Shown: one piece after another, positions 51,755 to 61,600 of the stretch | How the letters are laid out: each line of letters begins with the position of its first letter | Position numbering within the stretch: the stretch's first letter is position 1 | DNA from: Bacteroidota bacterium | GTDB lineage: Bacteria > Bacteroidota > JABWAT01 | NCBI GenBank assembly: GCA_017303995.1 | Contig: JAFLBE010000025.1 | Location: forward strand, 1 to 64,000 | Direction of reading: 5' to 3' | Length of the DNA: 64,000 nt | Position numbers and translations under genes: made by a program | Notes under the pieces: model-generated | What the model was told of the DNA's origin: nothing | Seen by the model: only the letters and a program-made list of their open reading frames with translations | Database searches by the model: none

Positions 51755-52008
51755 AATATAAGTGATAAGTGGTAAGTTATAAGTTACAAGTGTTAAATCA
51801 GGCGTAAGGTCAAAGGCATAAGGTTTAAGGTAAATGCAAAATTCAGGTAAAGGCCTCTTACTGTCATTCCCGTCCCGCTTGTGGGAGGAATCCAGTATTT
51901 TTAATATCTGAAGGATGGATTTGCTTCGCACATTTCATGACCCGCCTTCGCGGGAATGACAACCGATGTATTACCTAACAGCTAATAGCTAAAAGCTAAC
52001 AGCTTCCC
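51755..52008. repeat. Repeat-filled gap between nuoD and nuoE
   Basis: Contains AAGTGGTAAGTTATAAGTTA (51770-51789), AGGCGTAAGGTCAAAGGCAT (51800-51820), GTCATTCCCGTCCCGCTTGT (51870-51890), ACCCGCCTTCGCGGGAATGA (51940-51959) and AGCTAATAGCTAAAAGCTAA (51980-51999). Each is a low-complexity or palindromic family of the kind scattered through this genome. No gene. Confidence 0.75.
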
Positions 52009-53268
52009 TCACTTATCCGCTTCGCCCATAACCGGATCCAACGACCCGATGATGACGACGGTATCTGCCATTTGCGACCCTTCCAACAGGTACGGCAATG
52101 ACTGTAAATTCACAAAGGACGGTGACCGGATTTTCAATCTCCACGGATGGCCTGTGCCGTCTGACTGGATGAAAAAGCCCAGTTCACCTTTCGATGATTC
52201 AATGGCGTGGTAAACCTGTCCTTTATCCGGGCAAACTCCCCAGTCGGTCAGCATGAAATCGTGAATCAGACCTTCCATGGTGTGATAGACTTCAGACTTC
52301 CACGGATAAACCTGCTTGGCATAATCTGCACGAACGGGTCCTTCAGGAATACGATCGAGCAATTGCTCAATGATACTTACCGATTCGTACATTTCGAGAA
52401 TACGCATGTAATATCTGGCGTAAGAATCACCGTCAGTTGAGGTTGGAACGTCAAACTGAACGGAGTCATATTTCAGGTAAGGGACTTTTTTACGGAGATC
52501 CCATTTCACACCCGATGCCCGGAGATTAGGTCCGCTCAGACCCATATCGGTTGCCATTTCAGCATCGATATAACCGATTCCGACCGTTCTCTGAAGGAAA
52601 ATCTTGTTTCTGTTGAGCAGCTTCTCCCAGGATTGAACCTGTGCAGGAAATTGCTTGATAAAGGATTTCAGTGCGGAAATGGTTTCCGGTGAAATATCGC
52701 TGGCAAGTCCGCCTATACGGCTGTGAGAAACGGTGAATCTAGCTCCGGTGAGCAGATCGAAAATGTCGTAAATCTTTTCACGTTCCCTGAAGGTGTGAAG
52801 GAATAACGTCAGTGCACCGGTATCCATGACCATCGAACCGAGCCACAAGAGGTGACTTGAAATCCGGGCCAGTTCGCAGGCAATCGTTCTGATGACCTGG
52901 GCACGTTCAGGAACGGTGATGCCGGCAGCTTTTTCAACAGCCAGACACAGGGCAACATTATTCGAATAAGGCATCATGTAATCCAGCCGGTCTGTGTACG
53001 GCATGAACTCATGGTAAGATTTATTTTCGGCAAGTTTTTCCATGGCCCGGTGCAGGTATCCAAGTTCAGGAATAGCCTGTGTGATGGTTTCGCCGTTCAT
53101 TTTCAGGACGATACGAAGTACACCGTGAGTTGCCGGGTGAGACGGACCCATGTTGATGACCATTTCGGTATCAAGTGCATCGCCTCCTTCAAGCGTAACA
53201 AACGTGTGTTCGTCTTCGAGCAGGCGCAGCAGGTCGTCGGTAGATTTGGGTTGTTTTTCAGTTGGCAT
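52009..53268 (-). CDS. nuoD: NADH-quinone oxidoreductase subunit D
   Basis: Forms the quinone-reduction site with NuoB. 419 residues from ATG 53268 (AAGGG 9 bases upstream; a TTG three codons earlier is possible). Motifs: INMGPSHPATHGVLRIVLKMNGE, PELGYLHRAMEKLAENKSY, LDYMMPYSNNVA, ELARISSHLLWLGSMVMDTGA, GGLASDISPE, and the C-terminal RIRSPSFVNLQ, VVIIGSLDPVMGEADK. Twelve bases after nuoC. Confidence 0.97.
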   Translation of the reverse strand: MPTEKQPKSTDDLLRLLEDEHTFVTLEGGDALDTEMVINMGPSHPATHGVLRIVLKMNGETITQAIPELGYLHRAMEKLAENKSYHEFMPYTDRLDYMMPYSNNVALCLAVEKAAGITVPERAQVIRTIACELARISSHLLWLGSMVMDTGALTLFLHTFREREKIYDIFDLLTGARFTVSHSRIGGLASDISPETISALKSFIKQFPAQVQSWEKLLNRNKIFLQRTVGIGYIDAEMATDMGLSGPNLRASGVKWDLRKKVPYLKYDSVQFDVPTSTDGDSYARYYMRILEMYESVSIIEQLLDRIPEGPVRADYAKQVYPWKSEVYHTMEGLIHDFMLTDWGVCPDKGQVYHAIESSKGELGFFIQSDGTGHPWRLKIRSPSFVNLQSLPYLLEGSQMADTVVIIGSLDPVMGEADK

Positions 53269-53280
53269 GTTTATCAACCC

Positions 53281-53766
53281 TTATTCTTTTGCCGGAAGCG
53301 GAATTGAACCTTCAATTCCAATCAGCGGAAATTCTTTTCTGAGCGGAAAGTATTCAAAATCCTGCGGCATGTACATCCGGCGTAAATCAGGATGGTGATT
53401 GAATTTAATTCCGTACATATCAAACACTTCACGTTCTTCCCAGTTGGCAGTTTTCCAGACGGAAGAAACGGTGTCAACAGCAAGGTCTTTTTCATCAACA
53501 AGGACGACAAGACGGAGGAACCAGGCTTCGGTGAGATTCCGGAGGTGATAAATCACTTCAAAACGGTCTTCATCGGTAAACCGGTCAGTTCCCAGAACAT
53601 CCGCAAGATAATTAAAACCGAAGTCTGACTTCAGTTTTTTGCAGACGGAAACAATATCCTGCTTCTTAATATAAAATGTGGTTTCACCCCGGTAGAGTTC
53701 GGACTTCAGCAGACTATCTGACAGGTCAGACTGGATCCGGGATAAGATTTCCTCGAAAACGGGCAT
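53281..53766 (-). CDS. nuoC: NADH-quinone oxidoreductase subunit C
   Basis: Peripheral-arm subunit of complex I. 161 residues; motifs FNYLADVLGTDRFTDEDRFEVIYHL, then WKTANWEEREVFDMYGIKFNHHPDLRRMYMPQDFEYFPLRKEFPL in pieces, characteristic of NuoC. It follows nuoB directly with a one-base gap. Confidence 0.95.
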   Translation of the reverse strand: MPVFEEILSRIQSDLSDSLLKSELYRGETTFYIKKQDIVSVCKKLKSDFGFNYLADVLGTDRFTDEDRFEVIYHLRNLTEAWFLRLVVLVDEKDLAVDTVSSVWKTANWEEREVFDMYGIKFNHHPDLRRMYMPQDFEYFPLRKEFPLIGIEGSIPLPAKE

Positions 53767-53767
53767 G

Positions 53768-54247
53768 TTACTTATCCATCATAACAGAGTGGTGATTGAT
53801 TTTTTCCTGAATCTGCATGAGTGCATGAATCACAGCGTCAGGGCGGGGAGGGCAACCGGGAACGTAAACGTCAACCGGGAGAAATTCATCAATTCCCTGG
53901 GCAACCGGGTAAGAACGGAACATTCCGCCGGTAGAGGCACAGGCACCCATGGCGATACACCATTTCGGGTCGGGCATCTGATCCCAGATTTTTCTGACGA
54001 CTTTCGACATTTTGTAAGTACAGGTTCCGGCTACTAAAAGCAGATCGGCCTGACGGGGAGAAAAACGGAAGACTTCTGAACCAAAGCGGGAAACATCAAA
54101 GCGGGGTCCGGCCATAGCCATCAGTTCGATACCGCAGCAGGAAAGTCCCATCGGCATCGGCCAGACAGAATTTTTGCGGGCCCAGTTGGCTAAAGCATCG
54201 ACGGTGGTGGTTACATATCCATCACCAAAAGCACTTTCTATTCCCAT
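53768..54247 (-). CDS. nuoB: NADH-quinone oxidoreductase subunit B
   Basis: Carries the N2 4Fe-4S cluster that reduces quinone. 159 residues: [17 protein letters not shown] (tandem Cys), [35 protein letters not shown] and [17 protein letters not shown] give the four ligands. It overlaps nuoA by 10 bases. Confidence 0.97.
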   Translation of the reverse strand: MGIESAFGDGYVTTTVDALANWARKNSVWPMPMGLSCCGIELMAMAGPRFDVSRFGSEVFRFSPRQADLLLVAGTCTYKMSKVVRKIWDQMPDPKWCIAMGACASTGGMFRSYPVAQGIDEFLPVDVYVPGCPPRPDAVIHALMQIQEKINHHSVMMDK

Positions 54248-54594
54248 TCCAACACCCCTTTTTTAATGATGTAATAATAACCGGCGAAGAGGAGGCCGAT
54301 AAAAATAAGCATTTCAATAAAGGCGAATAACCCGAGCATTCTGAACTGAACAGCCCAGGGATACATAAAAAGAATTTCGACGTCGAACACGACGAAGAGC
54401 ATGGCCACCATGTAATACTTAACGGAAAAACGCTCGTGTGCGGTTCCGATAGGTTCCATTCCGCTTTCATAAGCAGAGTTTTTGATCTTATTGGGGCGCT
54501 TGGGTCCGATAAATCCGGTAACGACCAGAGAACCGACACCGAAGGCACAAGCAAGGACAATGAGGAAAAGGACAGGTATATATTGTTCAAACAT
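54238..54594 (-). CDS. nuoA: NADH-quinone oxidoreductase subunit A
   Basis: Three-helix membrane subunit and first gene of the operon. 118 residues; signature [45 protein letters not shown] in parts, with the conserved Glu/Asp in FDVEILF. No promoter is named; upstream DNA from 54595 is repeat-rich. Confidence 0.96.
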   Translation of the reverse strand: MFEQYIPVLFLIVLACAFGVGSLVVTGFIGPKRPNKIKNSAYESGMEPIGTAHERFSVKYYMVAMLFVVFDVEILFMYPWAVQFRMLGLFAFIEMLIFIGLLFAGYYYIIKKGVLEWE

Positions 54595-55114
54595 GGAGTG
54601 GCACCTGACTAGTCAATAAAAACAAGCAATGAAGATACCGACCGTGGATTTTAATGTCAAACAAGGGCGGGGGAAAATACAGGTGTAAGGCGTAAGGGGT
54701 AAGGCATAAGGCTTAAGTTTAAATTTTATATGTTAAAGGGTAAATGGAGAATTAAGTCTCCCTTTGAAGGGGGTGTCCATACCGTATGCGGTATGGACGG
54801 GGGATGTTGGCTTTTGTGGCGGTATCGTTTTGTAAACCACAAATCCCCAATAATTTGGAAATCCTTACTTAGAGTCACGATGCATCGTGGCTCTACCAAA
54901 TTGCAATTTCCCTAACCCCGGAGCCCAAGACCTTCGGTCGCGGGTTAAAAGGGTGACATGTTGCCTGCCCGCGGCGTAGCCTTGGGGTAGCCCCGGGTGT
55001 CGAAGATCCGGCCACCGACGGACAAACCCGGGGAAAAATGATCATCACGAATAACCCGCCCGGCCACAGCCCTTTTTTAGGGTTTGCCCTTATTCCGGGC
55101 GGAATTGTACCTAA
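54595..55114. other. Gene-free region with mixed repeats
   Basis: 54680-54720 is AGGTGTAAGGCGTAAGGGGT and a continuation, matching the 49948 and 51800 strings. 54755-54800 contains an inverted CCGTATGCGGTATGGACGG string. 54958-55060 is GC-rich with the 893-955 family (GCCCGCGGCGTAGCCTTGGG) and CCCCGGGTGTCGAAG / AACCCGGGG. No coding potential that I trust. Confidence 0.6.
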
Positions 55115-55600
55115 CCAAAATTTCCTTTTGTCTTCGACGAGGTACTTTTCACATGCGAAAAGTACCTAACCCTTCGACTCCGCTCAGGGTCCGTTACCGC
55201 CCACCCACTCTATGACTTGTGGCTGGCACTTCGGCCCTGATCGAATCTAAACTCAGTCGGCGCGTACGCCTCCTTCAAACACAGATTCGATTTAACCGGG
55301 CACTGCGTTTGCCACTACGTCGAGTGGCTGACGGCGGAAAGGATGCAAAATCTTATTTTCATTTATTTTAAAAGGATTTCCACCGTGCGCCGGGCATCCG
55401 AAATCAGCGGCGGATCGCGTGTCGGGTAACATCCGCCAGCGTTCAGCCGCTGAAAGCGGGTGCGGATTTTGCGGTTGGAGGCGGATGGTGTGTTCTGATT
55501 CCGGGTGGGCTTTTGGGTCCTTTTCGCCCTTGAAAAGGACCTCCCAGAAGGGTAATAAAACAAAAAAGAGACGTTGCGTGCAACGTCTCTACCACAAACA
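55115..55600. repeat. ~470-bp structured element, copy A
   Basis: Direct repeat of 56645-57112, about 80 percent alike by eye, without a reading frame. Order of hairpins: AGGTACTTTTC/GAAAAGTACCT (55140-55167), ATCGAATCT/AGATTCGAT with inner GGCG-CGTA-CGCC (55240-55291), a GC-rich region with GGCGGAT/ATCCGCC (about 55409-55437), GGTCCTTTTC/GAAAAGGACC (55516-55541), and a terminal GACGTTGC/GCAACGTC palindrome (55569-55590). Several helices differ from copy B by paired changes. Confidence 0.85.
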
Positions 55601-55618
55601 AAACCAAATCATAATCCA

Positions 55619-56239
55619 TTAAAACAAATAATTCATATCCAATTTCATCATACCAATCCGGGTGACATTGAAAAATTTATCCTGGGCAGCAAAACATTGT
55701 TCCATGGCTGCTTGAAATCCGGCTTCGAGGCGACCCTGTTCTTTCATCCTTGCCAGTTCCCAGCTTGCCTGCTGATGATCCTGTTCAAGCTGTTCGGCTT
55801 CTTTGCTTTTTGCTTTTTTCACCGGCAGGTTTTTCAACGCTTCAGCGGAAGTGACCAGCCTGGTCATGGTTTCTTTTTGTTTATTGGCATAAGCCAGTTC
55901 AACATCCAACAGATTAAGAAGTGACGCCCGGAATCCCTGGTCATCGCCCGGACTTGCAATTTTATTCAGGCTGTCTTTATAAGCGGTAACGGCTTCGATG
56001 TAGGAAGCGTAAAGGGCAATGAATTTCTTTTCCCCTTCAATGGCAACATCGGGATCTTTTTTCGGATTTCTCGTCACTGCGACGACTTTTTCATTGAGAG
56101 CTTCAAAGGTGAGTTTATGATCGGATATGACGGCGTAAATTCTTCTGAAGTAATTTTCCCACTCGCCCTGTTTTGAATCACAGGCGGAAAGTAGCATCAG
56201 AACAGGAACCCAAACCAGCAAAGTAAACCGTTTTGACAT
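55619..56239 (-). CDS. Lipoprotein, helical, unknown function
   Basis: 206 residues from ATG 56239, which has GGAG 7 bases upstream; the frame extends 48 codons upstream but without a signal. Lipobox LMLLSACDSK (Cys about residue 20). The rest is predicted helical, with charged Lys/Glu-rich segments (KKAKSKEAEQLEQDHQQ) and a core FHQ-like ALNEKVVAVTRNPKKDPDVA. Resembles generic periplasmic coiled-coil lipoproteins; no family recognised. It is flanked by the two copies of the 470-bp repeat, like a gene carried between direct repeats. Confidence 0.75.
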   Translation of the reverse strand: MSKRFTLLVWVPVLMLLSACDSKQGEWENYFRRIYAVISDHKLTFEALNEKVVAVTRNPKKDPDVAIEGEKKFIALYASYIEAVTAYKDSLNKIASPGDDQGFRASLLNLLDVELAYANKQKETMTRLVTSAEALKNLPVKKAKSKEAEQLEQDHQQASWELARMKEQGRLEAGFQAAMEQCFAAQDKFFNVTRIGMMKLDMNYLF

Positions 56240-56644
56240 GGCAATCTCCATTTCAGATAAAGATGGTAGTGCAACCAACTGAATATGCTTCAGTTGAAGA
56301 ATTCTGCGGAAGTAAACAGGTGGGTTCCTTTTTAGCGGTCCGGACAAAAACCAATCCCGGTTTAACCGGATTTGGTTGCTCAAAGGTTGTTAATTTTTGG
56401 GAGAAAGACAAATATTAATGGTTAATGATATCCAAAGAATTGTCATTCCCGCGAAGGCGGGAATCCATCTCCTTTTTCCACGGAATTTATGACCTCATCC
56501 GTCTCCTCGATCGGTGGCCGGATTTACAACTTCTCCCAAGTGAGAAGGGTAAAATTCGGCAGAAATATGAATTTAATAACCCCCTCCAATGGAGGGGGAA
56601 TGGGGGTGGGTTTTCTTTTCCACCAAACTTCCAGAAAATCACCA
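56240..56644. other. Gap with small repeats between lipoprotein and element B
   Basis: 56440-56470 holds TCATTCCCGCGAAGGCGGGA (a palindrome shared with about 51935-51959). 56578-56600 holds CCCCCTCCAATGGAGGGGGA. I see no gene. Confidence 0.6.
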
Positions 56645-57112
56645 AACCGAAATTTCTTTTTGTCTTCGACGACCCCCTTTTGACCGGGCAAAAGGGGGCA
56701 AAACCCCGTACCGCCCAGCCGCTCTGTGACTTGCAACTGGCACTTCGGCCCTGATCGAATCTGAACTCAGTCGCCGCGTACGGCTCCTTCAAACACAGAT
56801 TCGATTTTACCGGGCACTTCGCTTGTTGCTGCGTCGACCGGCTGACGGCGGATAAAATACAAATTCTTATTTTCCTTGTTTCGAAGAATTTCCACCGCGC
56901 GCGGGGCATCCGGAATCAGCGGCGGATCGCGTGTTGGGTAACATCCGCCAGCGTTCAGCCGCTAAAAGCGGGTGCGGATTGTGCGGTTGGAGGCGGATGG
57001 TGTGTTCTGATTCCGGGAGGGCTTTTGGGTACTTTTCGCCCTTGAAAAGTACCTCCCCGAAGGGAAAAAAAACAAAAAAAAGACGTTGCCTGCAACGTCT
57101 CTACCACAAAAA
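56645..57112. repeat. ~470-bp structured element, copy B
   Basis: Second copy, same orientation as 55115-55600. Hairpins in order: CCCCCTTTTG/CAAAAGGGGG (56673-56698), ATCGAATCT/AGATTCGAT with inner GCCG-CGTA-CGGC (56754-56805), GGCGGAT/ATCCGCC, GGTACTTTTC/GAAAAGTACC (57028-57053) and GACGTTGC/GCAACGTC (57082-57101). Small frames reading through it (for example 56931-57158) are repeat artefacts. Confidence 0.85.
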
Positions 57113-57120
57113 ACCAAAAA

Positions 57121-57600
57121 TCAAATCCCCTTCTTCCACTTCTCTATTTCCCGTATAGCCTCAGGCCGGTAATGAAACCTGATCCATTTTTCTTTAGGAC
57201 TGAAACGGAGCTTCAGCGGTGCCTCAGCCGAATCCGTTATGAAAATGTATTTTGTTGCCAGGGGAGTGCTTTTACCCCACTCTTCCCGCGGAAGCAGAAA
57301 CCGGGAACGGGGCGCATAGACCACGACGCCAAACTGACGGACATCCTGCCAGGACAGCACGGTTGTATTGAACAGTCCTTCGGAAGTAATTCCATCTTTT
57401 CCGATTCTGATTTTGGTTGTGCCGTTCAACACCAGCGGAACCAGGATAATCAGCAAAATCACCGACAAGGCGATGAAACTTCCCCAGTTCTGATGGAAAA
57501 TGGACATCCCAATAAAAACCAATAATGCGATGATTAGAATTGAAATGGCAATCAGATAAGGAATTCGGTTAAAGTTCAGTTTTGAAAACTGCACGGGCAC
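57121..57600 (-). CDS. Membrane protein with PH-like domain
   Basis: 159 residues starting at GTG 57600. Two adjacent hydrophobic helices near the N-terminus (YLIAISILIIALLVFIGMSI and FIALSVILLIILVPLVLNG) are followed by a soluble beta domain (KIRIGKDGITSEGLFNTTVLSWQDVRQFGVVVY in parts). It resembles bacterial PH (bPH) membrane proteins of unknown role, with a charged end (EAIREIEKWKKGI). It precedes the defence island in the same direction; whether it belongs there is unclear, since 26 bases separate it from the next gene. Confidence 0.7.
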   Translation of the reverse strand: MPVQFSKLNFNRIPYLIAISILIIALLVFIGMSIFHQNWGSFIALSVILLIILVPLVLNGTTKIRIGKDGITSEGLFNTTVLSWQDVRQFGVVVYAPRSRFLLPREEWGKSTPLATKYIFITDSAEAPLKLRFSPKEKWIRFHYRPEAIREIEKWKKGI

Positions 57601-57626
57601 GCTAGGGGATTTATCGTTTTCTACAA

Positions 57627-58565
57627 TTATTCTGCTACCTCATTACTTTTCATATTCTGACTTGCATGTTCCAATAACAACAAGGTTGTACCAAGAATTG
57701 TCATTGCTTCCTGGCGGTTAAATTCTGTGTAGATCTCATTTTCATCTTCACTTTTGTGATGCGAAAGATGGGTAATCTTTTTTAAACCTGAAAAAAAGGA
57801 ATCAAATCGTTGCGCTTTGGTCAGGTTTCTATCTTTCAAAGTGTTAGAGTCAGATCTCTTCTCAAATTGAAGTAATTCTTCCAAACCCTCTAGCACATTC
57901 CTGCATTGCCCAACACTTGTTGTAAATTCTCCATTTTGAAAGGAATCTCTTGCCCTTTGGAATTCTTTTTTAATTTTTTCTAAAACTGAACCCTTTTGCG
58001 CAAACGGAATTTTTGCTTCTAAAAGCAGAAAATCTGTGTACGCCATATGTTTTAATTTACCCAACCAATCTGTCTGATTAAATGTAAACGAAAGAGTTGA
58101 AGAATTAAGATCATTATTTTTTAACACCATTCCTTCTAAATGTTGGAAAGAGGTATTGTCGGAACTAGAGGCAGTCTTTTTAATAGCAAAATCAAACCTG
58201 AATGAAATTTCGAAAACAACAATTCCACCGGATCGTTTTTCTTCAAGGGCATTCAATTGAGAAAAAGTTAGCGGCAAATGAAATGTTATTCTATGCCCAT
58301 TCAAGTAATAGTTAGAAATTACTGGAAATTTATCAATGACTCCCTGCCCAATTAAAATTGGGTTGGTTGTTTGGGTTTTTAAAAAGCAAAACGGGATACA
58401 GTTTTTAAGTTCGTAATGATAACTATCTATAATTTCTGGGTTATACTGGAAATTAAAATCAATTTCAATTTCGAAAGATAATATCCCTGTATTCAAACCT
58501 TGACTTGCATAAGAATGAATTGCTTTAATTCGACCAATGGATTTATTGTCAACCGAAATATACAT
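57627..58565 (-). CDS. Defence-island protein, unknown, HEPN-like C-terminus
   Basis: 312 residues, family not recognised. The N-terminal ~165 residues are beta-rich (FEIEIDFNFQYNPEII, FHLPLTFSQLNALEE). The C-terminal half is helical: KIKKEFQRARDSFQNGEFTT, VGQCRNVLEGLEELLQF, KKITHLSHHKSEDENEIYTE and AMTILGTTLLLLEHASQ. A helical bundle ending in a His-His-containing segment and a long hydrophobic helix recalls HEPN/abortive-infection C-termini, but no RxxxxH ribonuclease motif is clear. It lies 39 bases downstream of hsdR in the same direction. A role as an extra effector or accessory of the island is inference. Confidence 0.6.
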   Translation of the reverse strand: MYISVDNKSIGRIKAIHSYASQGLNTGILSFEIEIDFNFQYNPEIIDSYHYELKNCIPFCFLKTQTTNPILIGQGVIDKFPVISNYYLNGHRITFHLPLTFSQLNALEEKRSGGIVVFEISFRFDFAIKKTASSSDNTSFQHLEGMVLKNNDLNSSTLSFTFNQTDWLGKLKHMAYTDFLLLEAKIPFAQKGSVLEKIKKEFQRARDSFQNGEFTTSVGQCRNVLEGLEELLQFEKRSDSNTLKDRNLTKAQRFDSFFSGLKKITHLSHHKSEDENEIYTEFNRQEAMTILGTTLLLLEHASQNMKSNEVAE

Positions 58566-58604
58566 ACTGTTTTCTTAACCTCTTTTTTTGTAACTTTTTT
58601 CAGT

Positions 58605-61600
58605 TCAACTTCTGTTCTTCTTAAAATTCTCTGCCTGTTCAAAGATCTCTACATAAACTTCATCCCGTTCGACGGGTGGGTACCCGAATTCATCTAACAG
58701 CAGAATGAGACCAACTTTTAAGGCGGATTTGATGTCGTCACGTTTGTTCCAGTCGGGGAATTTGGCCTGACCATCTACAAGTTCTTTAACGGCTTTTGCC
58801 AGTTCGATCATTTTATCATCGGGATAGCGGAAGTCATATTTGACGCAAAGTTCTTTCAGAATATCGTAAAATGCCTTTTCTTCAAAGTTGATACCCAATG
58901 CATCACCCGCTGAAAACTCTTGCTGAACTTCCCAGATCATATTGGTAAGCTGTTCAGCCATTTCTTCGTAAACTTCACTGCGAAGCACATCATTTTCATC
59001 ACGCTGATTGTACCGTTCAACCAGAACCTGCATTTTCTTGGTGAAATCAATTCCCTTAACCTTATTGACCTTTTTAATCTCCCTGATCACCTTTGCCAGT
59101 AACTGCTGAAGCAATTTGATCTTGGTATTTGGCAATTTGATTTTATCAATTTTAGCCAGATAATCGGCGTCAAATAAATCCTGAACCGGATCATCTTCAC
59201 CCATTTTATACAGTTCTTCAACCCCGTCACTCTGCAAGGCATCCTTAATCATTTCCCTGACTTTTGCATTCATCTGTTCGGTATCAGGTGCATCCCCTTT
59301 GGTAACCTTGAAAACAATTGACCGGACGGCCAGGTAAAAATGAATATGATCCCGCTCTGCCTGTTTCAGTTGTTCACTTCCGGCACAAATATCATAAGCT
59401 GCTTTCAGTCTTCTTACCAACCCCATAAAACGGGTTTCAAACTCTTTGGTCTTCTGAACAAATTCTGCAGCCTGATTGAGTGTATTCAGTTGCTGGAGGG
59501 TTGTTCCGTGGAAATAGTTAGTACTGTTAAATTTGTGGAACAGTTTGGCCAGTAAATCAAGATGATTCCTGACGATACTGACCGACTCAATGATATCTTC
59601 AAAATTATCTTTGTCACCTTCACTGTATTTCTTGAGTGCAAGGTTCATTTGCTTCTTGATGCCGATGTAATCGACGACCAGACCTTTGTTCTTCCCTTCA
59701 AATCTGCGATTAACTCTTGAAATGGTTTGAATTAAATTATGTTCCTGAATGGGTTTGTCTATGTAAATGGAATCCAGAAACGGTACATCAAAACCGGTGA
59801 GCCACATATCGACCACAAGTGCAATTTTGAAATTGGACTTTTCATTCTTGAACTGACGGTCCAGTTCCTTCCGGTACTCTTTGGTTCCCAGTAACTCATA
59901 AAGTGTCTTCGGATCATCCTGATCACGGGTCATGATCATTTTGATCCGTTCAATCGGTTTTAATTCCCGCTTGTCTTTATCAGTCAGGATAACACCTTCA
60001 TCGGAAACCCGAAGCTCATTCCATTCCGGTTTTAAGGCAATGATATTTTGATATAACCGATAGGCAATGTCCCGGTTACTGCAAACAAACATGGCTTTTC
60101 CCTTTACGGTAGCCCCTTCTTTAACCCGGTTTTCGTAATGTCTGACGAAATCTTCTGCAACAGCCTGTAACCGTTTGGGATCACCCAAAATGGCATAAAT
60201 GATAGCTGTTTCTTTCTTGCTTTTCTCTATCTGATACTCATTGGCACCTGCCTGTGCAGCAGACTCGTAATATTTTTCGATCTTCTCGAGCTCGCTGTTA
60301 TTCAGGGCGACTTTGGCAGCCCGTCCTTCATAAACAATTCTGACCGTAATTTCATCCTTTACGGATTCTGTCATGGTATAGGCATCGACCACCTTACCAA
60401 AGACATCGAGTGTGGCATCAATCGGGGTTCCGGTAAAACCGACAAACGTGGCGTTTGGCAGGGAGTCATGTAAATATTTGGCGAAGCCGAAAGATTTGGT
60501 TACACCTTCATCAGTAACTTTTATTTTCTGATCCAGGTTGACCTGACTTCTGTGGGCTTCATCTGAAATACAAATCACATTGGTGCGGTCGGTGAGGAGT
60601 TCTGTATCTTCTGTAAATTTGTGGATGGTGGTTAAAAACACGCCTCCGCTTTTTCTGCCCTGAACCAATTCTCTCAGATGTGCCCGGCTCTCAACACTGA
60701 TGATGGTGTTGTCACCGATGAAGGTTTTGGCGTTAGTAAACTGCCCCGAAAGCTGATCATCCAGATCGGTGCGGTCTGTGATCAGAACAATGGTCGGACT
60801 TTCAAAATACTCACTTTTCATTAACAGCCGGGTGAGGTAAAGCATGGTAAAACTTTTACCGCAGCCAGTTGCACCAAAATACGTTCCGCCTTTACCGTTC
60901 CCTTCAGGGACCTGAGCCTTTTTGATATTATCAAACAAGGCTCTTGCCGCATAATACTGCGGATACCGGCAAACGATTTTCTCGTTTTTCTTTGAACTAT
61001 CGGGGATGTAAATAAAGTTGCGAATGATATCGCGCAACCGGTCTTTATGAAACATGCCCTGAACGAGGGTGTACATACTGTCGATACCATCGACTTCTTT
61101 TGCCAAACCGGCGACTCTGCGCCATGCATAGTAAAACTCATAAGGTGCAAAGAACGAACCGGCTTTGTTATTGACCCCGTCGCTGATAACGCAGAAAGCA
61201 TTATACTTGAACAGTTCGGGAATATCCCTGCGGTAACGGACGGTTAGCTGTTTGTAGGCATCGTGAATGGTAGCATCTTCCCGGATAGCACTTTTAAATT
61301 CAAAAACCACCAGCGGCAACCCGTTTACATAGATGATGCCATCGGGAATGCGTTTTTCATTCCCGGCTATTTCCAACTGGGTAACGAACTTATAGATATT
61401 GGTGTCGTGCCGAGGTAAATAGTCTGTTTCAAGGTTGTTATCACCGGCAATGGTAACCAGGTGATCGGGGTCGGGTTGCCGTTGTTTATTGAGCCCGGCA
61501 TAATTGATAAGCTGAATGTAAATGTCTTTTTGGTTTCGGTTTTCCCGTTTGAGAATAAAACCATCGGAAAGCATTTTGATAAAGGTTTTGTTGCTCTCAT

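Noticed and set aside
51755-51931. Upstream start for NuoE
   Set aside because: The extra residues are a translation of low-complexity repeats.
56931-57158. 75-residue frame in the structured element
   Set aside because: The same frame in the other copy differs in length and composition; the conserved feature is the hairpins, not the peptide.
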